Below are positions 51,320-59,855 of a stretch of 64,000 bases of DNA, in pieces (position 1 is the stretch's first letter; every line of letters starts with the position of its first letter). The notes below the pieces were generated by a model that was not told the origin of the DNA, made no database searches, and saw only the letters and a list, made by a program, of their open reading frames with translations. Both the position numbers and the translations under genes were made by a program. Origin of the DNA: Flammeovirga yaeyamensis (GTDB lineage Bacteria; Bacteroidota; Bacteroidia; Cytophagales; Flammeovirgaceae); contig NZ_CP076133.1 in the NCBI RefSeq assembly GCF_018736045.1, positions 2,178,544 to 2,242,543 of the forward strand. Direction: 5' to 3'.

Positions 51320-52381
51320 TTAGTTCTTAGCGGTCATCATTGGTTCGTCTATCGTATATCTCACTTCTTGTCCCTCCGAAAGGTAGGTACCGCCTGCTGC
51401 TACAATGATGTTAGCGTCTGTTTTTTCCAATAACTCTACTTCCATTTGTCCGTCGTTTAATAGAGTATTGACTTTCACTTTCAAACTATGTAATGTATGA
51501 TCTTTGGACTGAACCGCCCATACAAATTGTTCACCATTTGCTTTGTTAATTACCGCTGTAGAAGGTACGATTACATCATTTTTATCGGCCTTTGCCAAAT
51601 CAAAATATACTTCTGATGTCATACCTCCAATAAGGTTGCGATCTTTTACTTTCACCTCAACAATACACGGATAGGCGTTTGTAAGCCCCTCTGTATCTCT
51701 AGAAATCTCCACCAATTTAGCTTGGAAGACTTCTTCTTTTTTACCATCAAAAACTACTTGAATGTTTGATATTTTACCAGGGTGAAGTGCTATATCCTCG
51801 TTTACTACGCAGTTGACTTTTACTTTAGAGTAATCTTGGAAAGTCACAACCTTCTGAGAAACTCTTAAGTGTTCCCCTTTTTCGGTATATGTGTTCTTCA
51901 CATACCCATTAAAAGGGGCAACCAATTTGGTATCTCTTAATGCGTTTTCTGCATTTTTAAAGTCATGTTCAGCAGTAATGAAATTCATTTCCAGCTGATC
52001 GTACTGTTGTTGTGAAATGTTCTGATGATCGATAAGCTGCTTGGCTCTATCAAATTCTTGTTTCGACCACTTCAACTTTGCTTTTGCATTGTTGAATGCG
52101 ATCAGGTAATCTCTTTGGTCGATCTGACCAATGATTTCTCCTTTTCTAAAATATTGTCCATCCTCTACATCAAAAACGATTAAAGGACCTTGTACTCTAA
52201 AAGATAAATTCACCTCCTTATTAGGGTGTGACGTACCAGTCACCACCTTCATCAGTTGATCTGAACTCGGGTGAATGCTAGTGATTTTTACTTTTTGAGG
52301 TTTAGTTTTATTATTTACTTCCTCTTTCGCACACGAAAAGCAAAGTAATGAGATTGTAAAAACGGTTAATGCAAATTTCAT
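51320..52381 (-). CDS. RND periplasmic adaptor lipoprotein
   Basis: 353 residues from the ATG at 52381. The open frame reaches 52531, but the extra 50 residues are not protein-like, whereas MKFALTVFTISLLCFSC is a clean lipoprotein signal. Lipoyl halves are RVQGPLIVFDVEDGQYFRKGEIIGQID and KLVAPFNGYVKNTYTEKGEHL around a short coiled-coil hairpin (about 80-130), followed by beta-barrel and membrane-proximal domains (VYFDLAKADKNDVIVPSTAVI). It bridges transporter and duct. First gene of the operon. About 120 bases upstream sits a strong terminator, so expression may depend on a promoter after it or on read-through. Confidence 0.92.
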   Translation of the reverse strand: MKFALTVFTISLLCFSCAKEEVNNKTKPQKVKITSIHPSSDQLMKVVTGTSHPNKEVNLSFRVQGPLIVFDVEDGQYFRKGEIIGQIDQRDYLIAFNNAKAKLKWSKQEFDRAKQLIDHQNISQQQYDQLEMNFITAEHDFKNAENALRDTKLVAPFNGYVKNTYTEKGEHLRVSQKVVTFQDYSKVKVNCVVNEDIALHPGKISNIQVVFDGKKEEVFQAKLVEISRDTEGLTNAYPCIVEVKVKDRNLIGGMTSEVYFDLAKADKNDVIVPSTAVINKANGEQFVWAVQSKDHTLHSLKVKVNTLLNDGQMEVELLEKTDANIIVAAGGTYLSEGQEVRYTIDEPMMTAKN

Positions 52382-52500
52382 TTGGTAGTTGATGATAATT
52401 GATAATAATACCTTTATATCAACCCCGCTTTTTTTGTTAGCGTTTAAACTATTTACTGAAAAGGAATTTTTGAGGTTTGAAACGTTGAAAAAGTTGGCTG

Positions 52501-52539
52501 AAAAAAAAAGAGGTTTGATGCATAACACCAAACCCCTTT
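52501..52539 (-). terminator. Rho-independent terminator upstream of the RND operon
   Basis: Minus-strand stem AAAGGGGTTTG (52539-52529) and CAAACCTCTTT (52517-52507), with one G-U pair and an 11-base loop, ends in a T run (complement of 52501-52509). No ORF precedes it on this strand, so it ends a non-coding transcript or a leader. Confidence 0.8.
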
Positions 52540-52620
52540 AACAAAAGAATTCCACTGCAATGCAAGGAATTCTAAATACTGTGATGCCCCCCGAAGGGGG
52601 CACACTGCTTAACGATTCAT
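52501..52620 (-). ncRNA. candidate small RNA or attenuated leader, about 120 nt
   Basis: Read on the minus strand from a promoter at 52655-52625 this segment has three hairpins in a row. The first is TGCCCCC-TTCG-GGGGGCA (52602-52585), a very stable UUCG-loop stem. The second is AGAATTCC...GGAATTCT (52573-52546) with a 12-base loop. The third is the terminator at 52539-52501. There is no ORF. It lies between the divergent AraC gene and the RND operon. It could be a free small RNA, or a leader whose terminator controls entry into the RND genes. Confidence 0.6.
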
Positions 52621-52624
52621 ACTT

Positions 52625-52655
52625 CAAATATGTAGTCTTGATTTTAATTTTGCAA
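52625..52655 (-). promoter_or_regulatory. promoter for the candidate small RNA
   Basis: On the minus strand TTGC (52655-52652), exactly 19 bases, then CATATTTG (52632-52625). It resembles TTTG / TAnnTTTG with one mismatch in each box and the same 19-base spacing found at 8403 and 45655. The remaining stretch 52656-52871 is AT-rich with no further element recognised. Confidence 0.45.
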
Positions 52656-52871
52656 CATTTTGACTAAATATTTTTAAATATTTTATAATTTATTTCTTAA
52701 TACTGTTAATTCGCCACATATAAGCAGGTTTTATTAATAATATTTTTTGTAATTCTTTTCTCAATACGGTAATCTTTTTTGTATTCTTACAGAGATTACG
52801 ACGCATAAATATGATTTTCTCTTAAATGAGTTCTATATTTAATCACCCATTTAGTAAAAATTGATATCGAT

Positions 52872-53852
52872 TTGGATACTATTTTAATCAAAGAAGGATC
52901 TGCTTTTTCACTATTAGAGCAATTACATCAACAACTTGGAGGGGAACTCTCAAAAGAATCCTTAACACTTAATAATCAATCCTTTGAATTAGATATAAAA
53001 CTATATTCACTAATCAATGGAGCGGATATCTCTATTTATTATTGTAAGCCAAAACAGGATGTTCAATTAATTATTGAAAGTGAGGAAAATCAAAATGATT
53101 ACTATATCATGCGCTTTGAGTATGATGCACAAATTGGTCGCAATACAACAGATCAAATACAACAAAACAGTGTATCTACTGAGGCAATGATTGCTTATAA
53201 ATCCTTCTATTCATTCAAATCAAAGTTAAAATCTAATCAAAAAAACCAGTGGGTATCCATTCGTTTTCATAAAAATCAGATAGCCGATTCTTTCCCAGAA
53301 TTTAAAAATATCTTAAATGCGATATTCCCTTCCTCCAAGCTTTGGGTGAAGTATTCCATCGCTCCAATTGAAGTTCATTTATTATTGGCTGATATCTTTA
53401 AACTCGATTTATCCTCTCCTTCACCTAAGAACAATAGTATCATTTTATCTAGGCTGATAGAGTGTATTGGTATTTTTTATGAACGTGTGACCCAAAACAG
53501 CATTCAGCATAGTCTTCATCCCGAGGATTTCGATCAGATTCTTAAAGTAAAAGAGTATTTGATGAATCATTTGGAAAATCAAAAACCTACCTTAGATGAA
53601 CTAGCTGAAGTTTATGGTTATTCGAGTTCGAAATTAAAAAGGGACTTTATGAGTGTGTTTGGTATTAGTACCCACAATTTTTATCAACAACAAAGATTGG
53701 AAAACGCTAAATTATTATTAACCACCAAAAACTACGAAATCACAGACATCGCCCGAAAATTCGGTTATTCCACTGTTTCTAAGTTTTCATTTGCCTTTAA
53801 AAAGCAATTTGGAGTCACTCCAAAATCTATCGCATTAAAATATCAGAAGTAA
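52872..53852 (+). CDS. AraC-family transcriptional regulator
   Basis: A 326-residue product from a TTG start. The N-terminal about 220 residues are an unassigned sensor region (MDTILIKEGSAFSLLEQLHQ onward). The C-terminal about 100 residues are the AraC double helix-turn-helix: LDELAEVYGYSSSKLKRDFMSVFGISTHNFYQQQRLENAKLLL, then ITDIARKFGYSTVSKFSFAFKKQFGVTPKSI. Divergent from the RND operon across the candidate small RNA, so it could control that operon, the DUF1254 gene downstream, or both. The effector is unknown. Confidence 0.88.
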   Translation: MDTILIKEGSAFSLLEQLHQQLGGELSKESLTLNNQSFELDIKLYSLINGADISIYYCKPKQDVQLIIESEENQNDYYIMRFEYDAQIGRNTTDQIQQNSVSTEAMIAYKSFYSFKSKLKSNQKNQWVSIRFHKNQIADSFPEFKNILNAIFPSSKLWVKYSIAPIEVHLLLADIFKLDLSSPSPKNNSIILSRLIECIGIFYERVTQNSIQHSLHPEDFDQILKVKEYLMNHLENQKPTLDELAEVYGYSSSKLKRDFMSVFGISTHNFYQQQRLENAKLLLTTKNYEITDIARKFGYSTVSKFSFAFKKQFGVTPKSIALKYQK

Positions 53853-53958
53853 GATCTTTGGAGTACATTATCTGAGCTTAAAAGGTAAAAAATGAGCGAT
53901 TGAGAACCGTTTATATAATTGTTGGTAGAACAAACTACTGATGATGATAATAATCGAT

Positions 53959-55374
53959 ATGAAAAAGAACCTACTCCAATCAAAAATTGCCTTATTTATC
54001 TTAGGTATTTTCCTTTTAGGAAACTTTAGTGCTGTTGCTCAACAAAACACTTTAAACGAAAAAGAGCAAAACGAATACAACTTTACTTACAATGTAGGTG
54101 TGCAAGCCACTATTTATGGTTGGGCTTTAGTAATGATGGATGTCGCTTTAGAGTTACAAACTAACGTTGATGCCCCTTCGAATAATGGTCAGGCACCTAT
54201 TAATCAATTAGGACCAATTACAAGACTTTGGGATTACAGAGACCGTTCATATACTACTCCAAACAACGATACTTATTATATCCAAGGATGGGGTGATCTA
54301 GAAGAACAACCTTTAGTATTGTTTGTTCCAGAAGTAGAAAATAGATATTGGATCCAACAGATTCTAGATATGTATACTGAGTCTGTAGTGGACCTTTGTA
54401 ATGCTACTGTAGGCGACAAAGGTGGGTATTTCATCTTAGCCAAAAAAGGTCATGAATTCAAAAACCCGAACAACCTTCCTGTATACTACTCTAACACAAG
54501 ATATATTTGGTTAGCAGGACGTTTAGGAACAGACGGATCGGAAAGCGATAAAAAAATTGCTCAAGATCTTCAAACTCAATTTAGATTATTCCCATTAGCA
54601 GATTACCCTAATGGTGGTGTTCAACCTGCTCCAAAAGTAGTGTCGGGTGCACCAAAAGTAAACTTCCCAATGGGATTGGATTGGTACAACCGTTTCGAGA
54701 AAACTTTAAACGAGAACTATTTGGAATCTGATCATCCAATAACGGAGCAGTTCGAATACATCGGTTTTGGTAAAGGTGGTGTAAATACTTTAGCACCTCA
54801 TAAAAAAGAAGCATTAGTTGCTGCATTCAAAGATGCGTATGCAATGATCGTAAATGCTGCAAAGTATAGCAGTACTCCAGTAAACGGTTGGAACTGGGAA
54901 TACAAAGCAGGTAAATATGGTGCTGACTACTTGCAGAGATCTGCCATTAACTTAAATAGTATTGGTTTGAACTCTCCAGAAAGAGCGATGTACCCTAAAA
55001 GATACCACGACAATAACGGTGAGGTATTAAATGGTAAAAATGCATACGAAATCACACTTCCTGCTAACATGCCTGTTAACTATGAGATTGGTGGTTTCTG
55101 GTCGATGACAATGTATGATGCTGAAGATCGTTTCATGGTAGAAAACGAGATCAAAAGATATAAAGTGGGTAGTATGATGAAAGACTTAAAATATAATAAA
55201 GACGGGTCGTTAACCATCTACATCTCACATGAAGCTCCTAAAGACAAGAAGCAAAAGAAAAATTGGCTACCGGCACCTAATGGAGATTTTATGTTACAGT
55301 TCCGATTCTATGAACCCAATAAAGAAGTTGTTGATGGACAGTTCGCCCTACCACAATTATACAACTTAAACTAG
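53959..55374 (+). CDS. secreted DUF1254/DUF1214 protein
   Basis: 471 residues from the ATG at 53959. A few more Met codons lie just before it, but MKKNLLQSKIALFILGIFLL and FSAVAQ form the best signal peptide. The DUF1254 part runs over about 40-180 (YGWALVMMDVALELQ, RLWDYRDRSYTTPNNDTYYIQGWGDLEEQPLVLFVPE, YWIQQILDMYTESVVDL). The DUF1214 part lies near the end (YEITLPANMPVNYEIGGFWSMTMYDAEDRFMVEN, KDGSLTIYISHEAP). The pair is common as one secreted protein of unknown biochemical role. It has its own terminator. The AraC gene upstream may control it. Confidence 0.92.
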   Translation: MKKNLLQSKIALFILGIFLLGNFSAVAQQNTLNEKEQNEYNFTYNVGVQATIYGWALVMMDVALELQTNVDAPSNNGQAPINQLGPITRLWDYRDRSYTTPNNDTYYIQGWGDLEEQPLVLFVPEVENRYWIQQILDMYTESVVDLCNATVGDKGGYFILAKKGHEFKNPNNLPVYYSNTRYIWLAGRLGTDGSESDKKIAQDLQTQFRLFPLADYPNGGVQPAPKVVSGAPKVNFPMGLDWYNRFEKTLNENYLESDHPITEQFEYIGFGKGGVNTLAPHKKEALVAAFKDAYAMIVNAAKYSSTPVNGWNWEYKAGKYGADYLQRSAINLNSIGLNSPERAMYPKRYHDNNGEVLNGKNAYEITLPANMPVNYEIGGFWSMTMYDAEDRFMVENEIKRYKVGSMMKDLKYNKDGSLTIYISHEAPKDKKQKKNWLPAPNGDFMLQFRFYEPNKEVVDGQFALPQLYNLN

Positions 55375-55388
55375 CATTTCCATGTTAT

Positions 55389-55420
55389 AACGAGGCTTCT
55401 AATTTAGAAGTCTCGTTTTT
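55389..55420 (+). terminator. Rho-independent terminator after the DUF1254 gene
   Basis: Stem AACGAGGCTTCT (55389-55400) and AGAAGTCTCGTT (55406-55417), one G-U pair, then a T run. Confidence 0.9.
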
Positions 55421-55495
55421 GCTATTAAAGATCTTAACAGACTTCTCTTGTCACAACAACTATTCTTTCGTTAATTGGTAGTAGTTAAATAAAAA

Positions 55496-56071
55496 ATGAC
55501 GATGACCAACGAAAAAATATTTCATTTCTTTAATTCATTATTTCCTTTTAATCAAGAAGGATTAAAAGAGTTTGCTGCTTCTTTTGAGACGAAGACTTAT
55601 CCTAAAAATACTTTAATCATTCAACAAGAAAGCATAGTCAAAAAACTAATGTTCCTCTCAACAGGTTCACTTAGAGAATTTTTTGCTAAAGACGATAAGG
55701 AAATGAATACTGACTTTTTCGTGAAACCTCAATTCATCAACGACTTTTACTCTTTAATGCATGCTACACCTACCAAGAAAAATATTCAAACGCTTACTGA
55801 AGTCACCATTCTTGAATTAAGTATTGATGTCTTTCATGATTTCTTAGAAAGGTATCAGTGTGGGAAGAATTTTGTTGATGAAATCTTCAAAGATATTATT
55901 GCCAAAAAAGAAGAAGAAGAATTCAAACATTTCAGCCTAACTCCCGATGAGTTATACCTCGATTTATTATCAAATAAACCGGAGTGGTTACAGGAGATTC
56001 CTTTATATCATATAGCCACCTATTTAAGAATGACCCCCGAAACGCTTAGCCGAATTCGAAAGCGAAATTAA
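55496..56071 (+). CDS. Crp/Fnr-family transcriptional regulator
   Basis: A 191-residue product. The cyclic-nucleotide-binding-like fold is clear at about 15-120 (YPKNTLIIQQESIVKKLMFLSTGSLREFF; FINDFYSLMHATPTKKNIQTLTEVTILELS). The family's cAMP phosphate-binding residues are not obvious, as in many Bacteroidota Crp-like proteins. The C-terminal helix-turn-helix is short (IPLYHIATYLRMTPETLSRIRKRN). It starts soon after the DUF1254 terminator and is followed after 123 bases by the MBL gene on the same strand, so control of that gene is plausible. Confidence 0.9.
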   Translation: MTMTNEKIFHFFNSLFPFNQEGLKEFAASFETKTYPKNTLIIQQESIVKKLMFLSTGSLREFFAKDDKEMNTDFFVKPQFINDFYSLMHATPTKKNIQTLTEVTILELSIDVFHDFLERYQCGKNFVDEIFKDIIAKKEEEEFKHFSLTPDELYLDLLSNKPEWLQEIPLYHIATYLRMTPETLSRIRKRN

Positions 56072-56194
56072 TTTCTTGATTTGAATCAAGGCATCTCTAT
56101 CACCCATCGCTTTCTTTTGTAATATATTCATGAGGATACAGTTGATCACTCATTAATATCTTGTTCTATTATCTCAAATAAAACGATCAGTAAG

Positions 56195-56959
56195 ATGAAA
56201 ATTCAGCATTTCAGAAACGCAACTATGGTGATTGAGGCCGACGATAAAGTGATTTTAGTGGATCCGATGTTAGGTCCTAAATCTACCATGCCTCCTTTCT
56301 CATTCATTCGTTTTAAAGCAAAGAAAAATCCTTTAGTCGAATTGCCTGCAGCTTGTTTGCCAATTCTTGATAAAGTGACTCATTGTTTAATTACTCATCT
56401 TCATCCAGATCATTTAGATAAAGATGGAGAGCAATTTTTACGCGAAAATAACACTCCAGTAATTTGCAGTGTGTTAGATGAAAAAGAATTAAGAAAAAGA
56501 GGATTGAATGTAGTTCAAACTATTGATTATTGGAAAAGGGTAGATTTTCTTGGTGGTAAAATTGAAGGCATCCCTGCCGTACATGGTTATGGTTTTGTGG
56601 CGAAACCAGCTGGAAATGTGATGGGCTATTATATTGAACTTCCAGATCAACCATCAATATATTTAAGTTCTGATACTATTTATACTGAACATGTTGATAA
56701 AGTATTGAAAGAATATAATCCAGATTTAAGTGTTTGTGCTTCTGGATCAGCACAATTCGATATTTTTAAACCTTTATTGATGCATATGGATGATATTGTG
56801 AGGTTCACACAAAACGCTCCAAATAAAGTACTTCACAATCATATGGAAGCGGTGAACCACTGCCCTACAACACGTGCAGATTTAAAAAGAGAATTACAAT
56901 CAAAAGGATTATTAGATAAAGTATTTATCCCTCAAGATGGAGAATGGATAAATTTATAA
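56195..56959 (+). CDS. MBL-fold metallo-hydrolase
   Basis: A 254-residue cytosolic product. The metallo-beta-lactamase pattern is present: NATMVIEADDKVILVDPMLG at the start, CLITHLHPDHLD at about 68-79 (HxHxDH with His-Asp-His ligands), IPAVHGYG near 130, IYLSSDTIYTEHV near 155, and a terminal HNHMEAVNHCPTTRADL. Closest in style to UlaG-like hydrolases. Substrate unknown. Downstream of a Crp-like regulator, with which it probably forms a control pair. Confidence 0.9.
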   Translation: MKIQHFRNATMVIEADDKVILVDPMLGPKSTMPPFSFIRFKAKKNPLVELPAACLPILDKVTHCLITHLHPDHLDKDGEQFLRENNTPVICSVLDEKELRKRGLNVVQTIDYWKRVDFLGGKIEGIPAVHGYGFVAKPAGNVMGYYIELPDQPSIYLSSDTIYTEHVDKVLKEYNPDLSVCASGSAQFDIFKPLLMHMDDIVRFTQNAPNKVLHNHMEAVNHCPTTRADLKRELQSKGLLDKVFIPQDGEWINL

Positions 56960-56960
56960 C

Positions 56961-56992
56961 CAAAAGCCCCGGATTAAAACCCGGGGCTTTTG
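56961..56992. terminator. bidirectional hairpin terminator
   Basis: A perfect 12-bp stem CAAAAGCCCCGG / CCGGGGCTTTTG with an eight-base loop, between the MBL gene and the convergent T9SS protein. GC-rich core with short A/T runs. Confidence 0.88.
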
Positions 56993-57026
56993 ATATAATA
57001 AACAACCTAATTATTTTTTTGAGGAT

Positions 57027-58154
57027 CTATTGCTTAATAAATCTTCTTACCACTTTTTGTGAACCAGAAGTTAGTATTAATAAATAATGTCCAGATTCTA
57101 AGTCGGAGATATCATTGATGTTATACACAAGGCTATTCCCACTATTTTCGTTGGTTTCTTGGTACACTGTTTTTCCTAATTTATCAAGTACTGATATTGT
57201 TAAGGAGTGACCAATAACTAAACCTCCAATGGCAATATTTAAATGATCTGATGTTGGATTAGGGAATACTTCTGCCTCCAAATTGTTAGAAGGATTCATA
57301 CTCACTGTTAGCGGACCAAAAGTCTCTGTTTTTCCATCTAAATCGTATTGTAGTAATTGATAATAAACTACATTTGAAACCACATTAGGTTTATCTGTAT
57401 AAGAATAATCTTGACGGAAATTAGTATTTCCACCAGCTTCTACTTCACCCACTTCTTCCCATGTATTTTTATCAAAAGATCTCAACACCATAAAATGAGA
57501 TGCATTTTGTTCTGTAGCTGTAGCCCATGATAAATATACTTCACCATTTTCAACAAGTGAATTAAAGAAAATCATTTCTACTGGAAGATCGGGGTTAAAC
57601 CCTGGATTTCCATTTTTATTGCAAGCAGGTTCAGAACTCTTATTATAATTCGCATGGGCTGGATCATAATACTCCGGATCCTCTGTACCGATACAAACAG
57701 AAGAACCTCCGTCAACTTCGTAATCATCTCCCCCTTTATAAGTTACTCTTCCGGTACCTGTTATAGTACCACCATCTTTTGCTTCGATTTTGGATTCAGC
57801 AATAAAATAAAGAGTGTGGATTTCTGCATTGCCAGTATCTGTTACAATAAAATCTTCTTCCACAGTAACATGCGCTCCTCTTTCAACATATAAAATAGCT
57901 GTTCCTTTTACTGAAAGGTTCTTAACCTCCAATGTTACACCGGCTCTAACAATTAGGATACTATTATTATCTAAAGTGATACTTTTATCACCATAATCAA
58001 ATGTACCTGAAGTTAGTTCCATATACTGATTTGTATTCAATGTTTGATCGTCTCCTGTATTCGGCGTTACTTCACTGTGTCCTCCAACTATAGGCTGAGC
58101 ATTAGATAAGCCAAAGCACAACAAAGCAACAACAAAAGGCAAGTAGAATTTCAT
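57027..58154 (-). CDS. T9SS-sorted surface protein, paralogue 1
   Basis: 375 residues from the ATG at 58154; the ATG four codons earlier is possible. A signal peptide (MKFYLPFVVALLCFGLSNAQ) is followed by a conserved NTGDDQTLNTNQYMELTSG block. A beta-strand ladder at about 60-140 (SILIVRAGVTLEVKNLSVKG, AILYVERGAHVTVEEDFIV) looks like a short right-handed beta-helix. Next come a Cys-containing linker (SSVCIGTEDPEYYDP), an Fn3-like module (LPVEMIFFNS to YYQLLQYDLDGK) and a T9SS type A sorting domain (VFPNPTSDHLNIAIGG to RRFIKQ). First of four similar genes on this strand. Adhesion or surface-layer roles are possible, but nothing catalytic is seen. Confidence 0.85.
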   Translation of the reverse strand: MKFYLPFVVALLCFGLSNAQPIVGGHSEVTPNTGDDQTLNTNQYMELTSGTFDYGDKSITLDNNSILIVRAGVTLEVKNLSVKGTAILYVERGAHVTVEEDFIVTDTGNAEIHTLYFIAESKIEAKDGGTITGTGRVTYKGGDDYEVDGGSSVCIGTEDPEYYDPAHANYNKSSEPACNKNGNPGFNPDLPVEMIFFNSLVENGEVYLSWATATEQNASHFMVLRSFDKNTWEEVGEVEAGGNTNFRQDYSYTDKPNVVSNVVYYQLLQYDLDGKTETFGPLTVSMNPSNNLEAEVFPNPTSDHLNIAIGGLVIGHSLTISVLDKLGKTVYQETNENSGNSLVYNINDISDLESGHYLLILTSGSQKVVRRFIKQ

Positions 58155-58413
58155 AGATTTAGTCATAAAATAAAAAGTGAATTAAATAGATGTGTTATAA
58201 AGTCAACCGTAGCTATAAACTAGTAATTAGCTCATCTCGTTCCCATATCAGTTTAAAATAGGGTTTATTAAGAATTGTAAAATAAACAATAAATATAGAT
58301 TGAATAATGCAAATTATAGACTATTTCAGAAATAGATTATTACACATAGATTTATTTTCTTTTTTTAAAAAAAGTACCCCTATTTTCATAAATTTTTAAT
58401 CTTGAAATACAAA

Positions 58414-58445
58414 AAGGACTACTCCATAGCAATGAAATAGTCCTT
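58414..58445 (-). terminator. hairpin terminator after paralogue 2
   Basis: Stem AAGGACTA (58414-58421) and TAGTCCTT (58438-58445), with an A run on the left, which is a U tract on the minus strand. It lies 22 bases after the stop. The rest of the gap 58155-58467 is the AT-rich upstream region of paralogue 1, with no further feature recognised. Confidence 0.8.
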
Positions 58446-58467
58446 CAATTATATTTTGAAAATCAGT

Positions 58468-59595
58468 TTATTGTTTAATAAACCTAGTCGTAATTTTTTG
58501 TGATCCTGATGTCAATATTAAAAGATAATGTCCCGGGTTTAAATCTGTAATCTGATGTACATTATAGATCAAACTATTCCCCCCTACTTCTTTATTTTCT
58601 TGATAAACAGCTTTCCCTAATTTATCAATTACAGCTATCGATAATTGATTTCCTTCATGTAATCCCTCAATAGATAAATTTAAACTAGAAGTTGTAGGAT
58701 TTGGATGTACTTGTGCTGAAAAACCATTACTAAGATTCAAACTTACAGTTAACGGACCAAAGAACTCACTTTGACCATCATAATCAAATTGTTGCAATTT
58801 ATAATAATAAATACCAGAAGATGAAACAGGTGAATCTGTATAAGAATAATCTTGTCTGAAGTTTGTATTGCCTCCAGCTTCAACATATCCAATTTCTTCC
58901 CAATTGGTTTTATCTGTAGATCTCATAACAACGAAATGTGAAGCGTTAACTTCTGTCGCTGTTGCCCAATTTAGATTTACATTCCCATTGCTTACATTGG
59001 ATTCAAAAAAGATCATCTCAACAGGTAGATCAGCTATAAATTGTGCTGAATTCCCATTTTGATCACATGGTACAGTACCACTTGTACCATAACTAGCATG
59101 ATCTGGATCGTAAAATTCTGGATCTCCGGTTCCTATACAAACAGAAGATCCTCCATCAACTTCGTAACTACTGCCTTGATAGGTTAACCTACCAGTACCA
59201 GTTACAGTTCCCCCATCTTTGGCTTCTATTTTGGATTTAAGTATAAAATAAAGAGAGTGCACCTCGGCTTCACCTGTATCTGTCACAATAAAATCTTCAT
59301 CGACAGTTACTGTAGCCCCTCTTTCGACATACAAAATTGCTGTTGATTTTACAGATAAGTTTTTTAGATCTAAGGTAACTCCAGAACGTATGATAACAAT
59401 ACTATTATTATCAAGGGTAATACTTTTATCTCCATAATCAAAACTTCCAGATGTAAACTCCATGTACTCATTGGTATTCAGAGTTTGATCATTATTTGTA
59501 TCTGGAGTAATTTCAGTATACCCAACAAGTAAAGGTTGTGCATTCGTAAAACTTAGGCACAGAAAGGTTAGTGCAATAGATAGATAGTACTTCAT
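58468..59595 (-). CDS. T9SS-sorted surface protein, paralogue 2
   Basis: A 375-residue product. Same layout as its neighbours: signal peptide (MKYYLSIALTFLCLSFTNAQ), DTNNDQTLNTNEYMEFTSG block, strand ladder (SIVIIRSGVTLDLKNLSVKS), DGGSSVCIGTGDPEFYDPDH, Fn3-like module (LPVEMIFFESNVSNGNVNLNW to YYYKLQQFDYDGQ) and T9SS domain (VHPNPTTSSLNLSIEG to TTRFIKQ). The last 37 codons are almost base-for-base identical to those of paralogue 3, although the rest differs far more, which points to recent exchange. It has its own terminator. Confidence 0.85.
   Translation of the reverse strand: MKYYLSIALTFLCLSFTNAQPLLVGYTEITPDTNNDQTLNTNEYMEFTSGSFDYGDKSITLDNNSIVIIRSGVTLDLKNLSVKSTAILYVERGATVTVDEDFIVTDTGEAEVHSLYFILKSKIEAKDGGTVTGTGRLTYQGSSYEVDGGSSVCIGTGDPEFYDPDHASYGTSGTVPCDQNGNSAQFIADLPVEMIFFESNVSNGNVNLNWATATEVNASHFVVMRSTDKTNWEEIGYVEAGGNTNFRQDYSYTDSPVSSSGIYYYKLQQFDYDGQSEFFGPLTVSLNLSNGFSAQVHPNPTTSSLNLSIEGLHEGNQLSIAVIDKLGKAVYQENKEVGGNSLIYNVHQITDLNPGHYLLILTSGSQKITTRFIKQ
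58471..58581 (-). repeat. near-identical 111-bp tract shared with paralogue 3, copy 1
   Basis: It matches 59859-59969 in all but one base (c/t after the first 99). It covers the last codons of the T9SS domain. Even the stop codons just outside differ (TAA here, TAG there). Confidence 0.85.
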
Positions 59596-59802
59596 AGAAT
59601 TGTAAGAAATATAACAAGTAAATTAAAAGTAGAATAGATCGTCTAATTGTATAACCATGTCATATATCTCCTAGTTCCGCATGATTAAATTTTTTAGGCT
59701 TATTAAGTTTTATTCGCTATGTCAAAATGATCATTAGAATATTTCTATAAATCAATCATTTATCTATATCTATCTGATTTCATATGATTTAAAGTTACAA
59801 AG

Positions 59803-59838
59803 AAAAGGACAATCTCATATGTATGAAATTGTCCTTTT
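59803..59838 (-). terminator. hairpin terminator after paralogue 3
   Basis: An almost continuous 17-bp stem, AAAAGGACAAT to ATTGTCCTTTT with inner TCATA/TATGA and one mismatch, over a two-base loop. The left A-rich flank supplies the U tract on the minus strand. Confidence 0.88.
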
Positions 59839-59855
59839 GATAATATTTTTATTTT

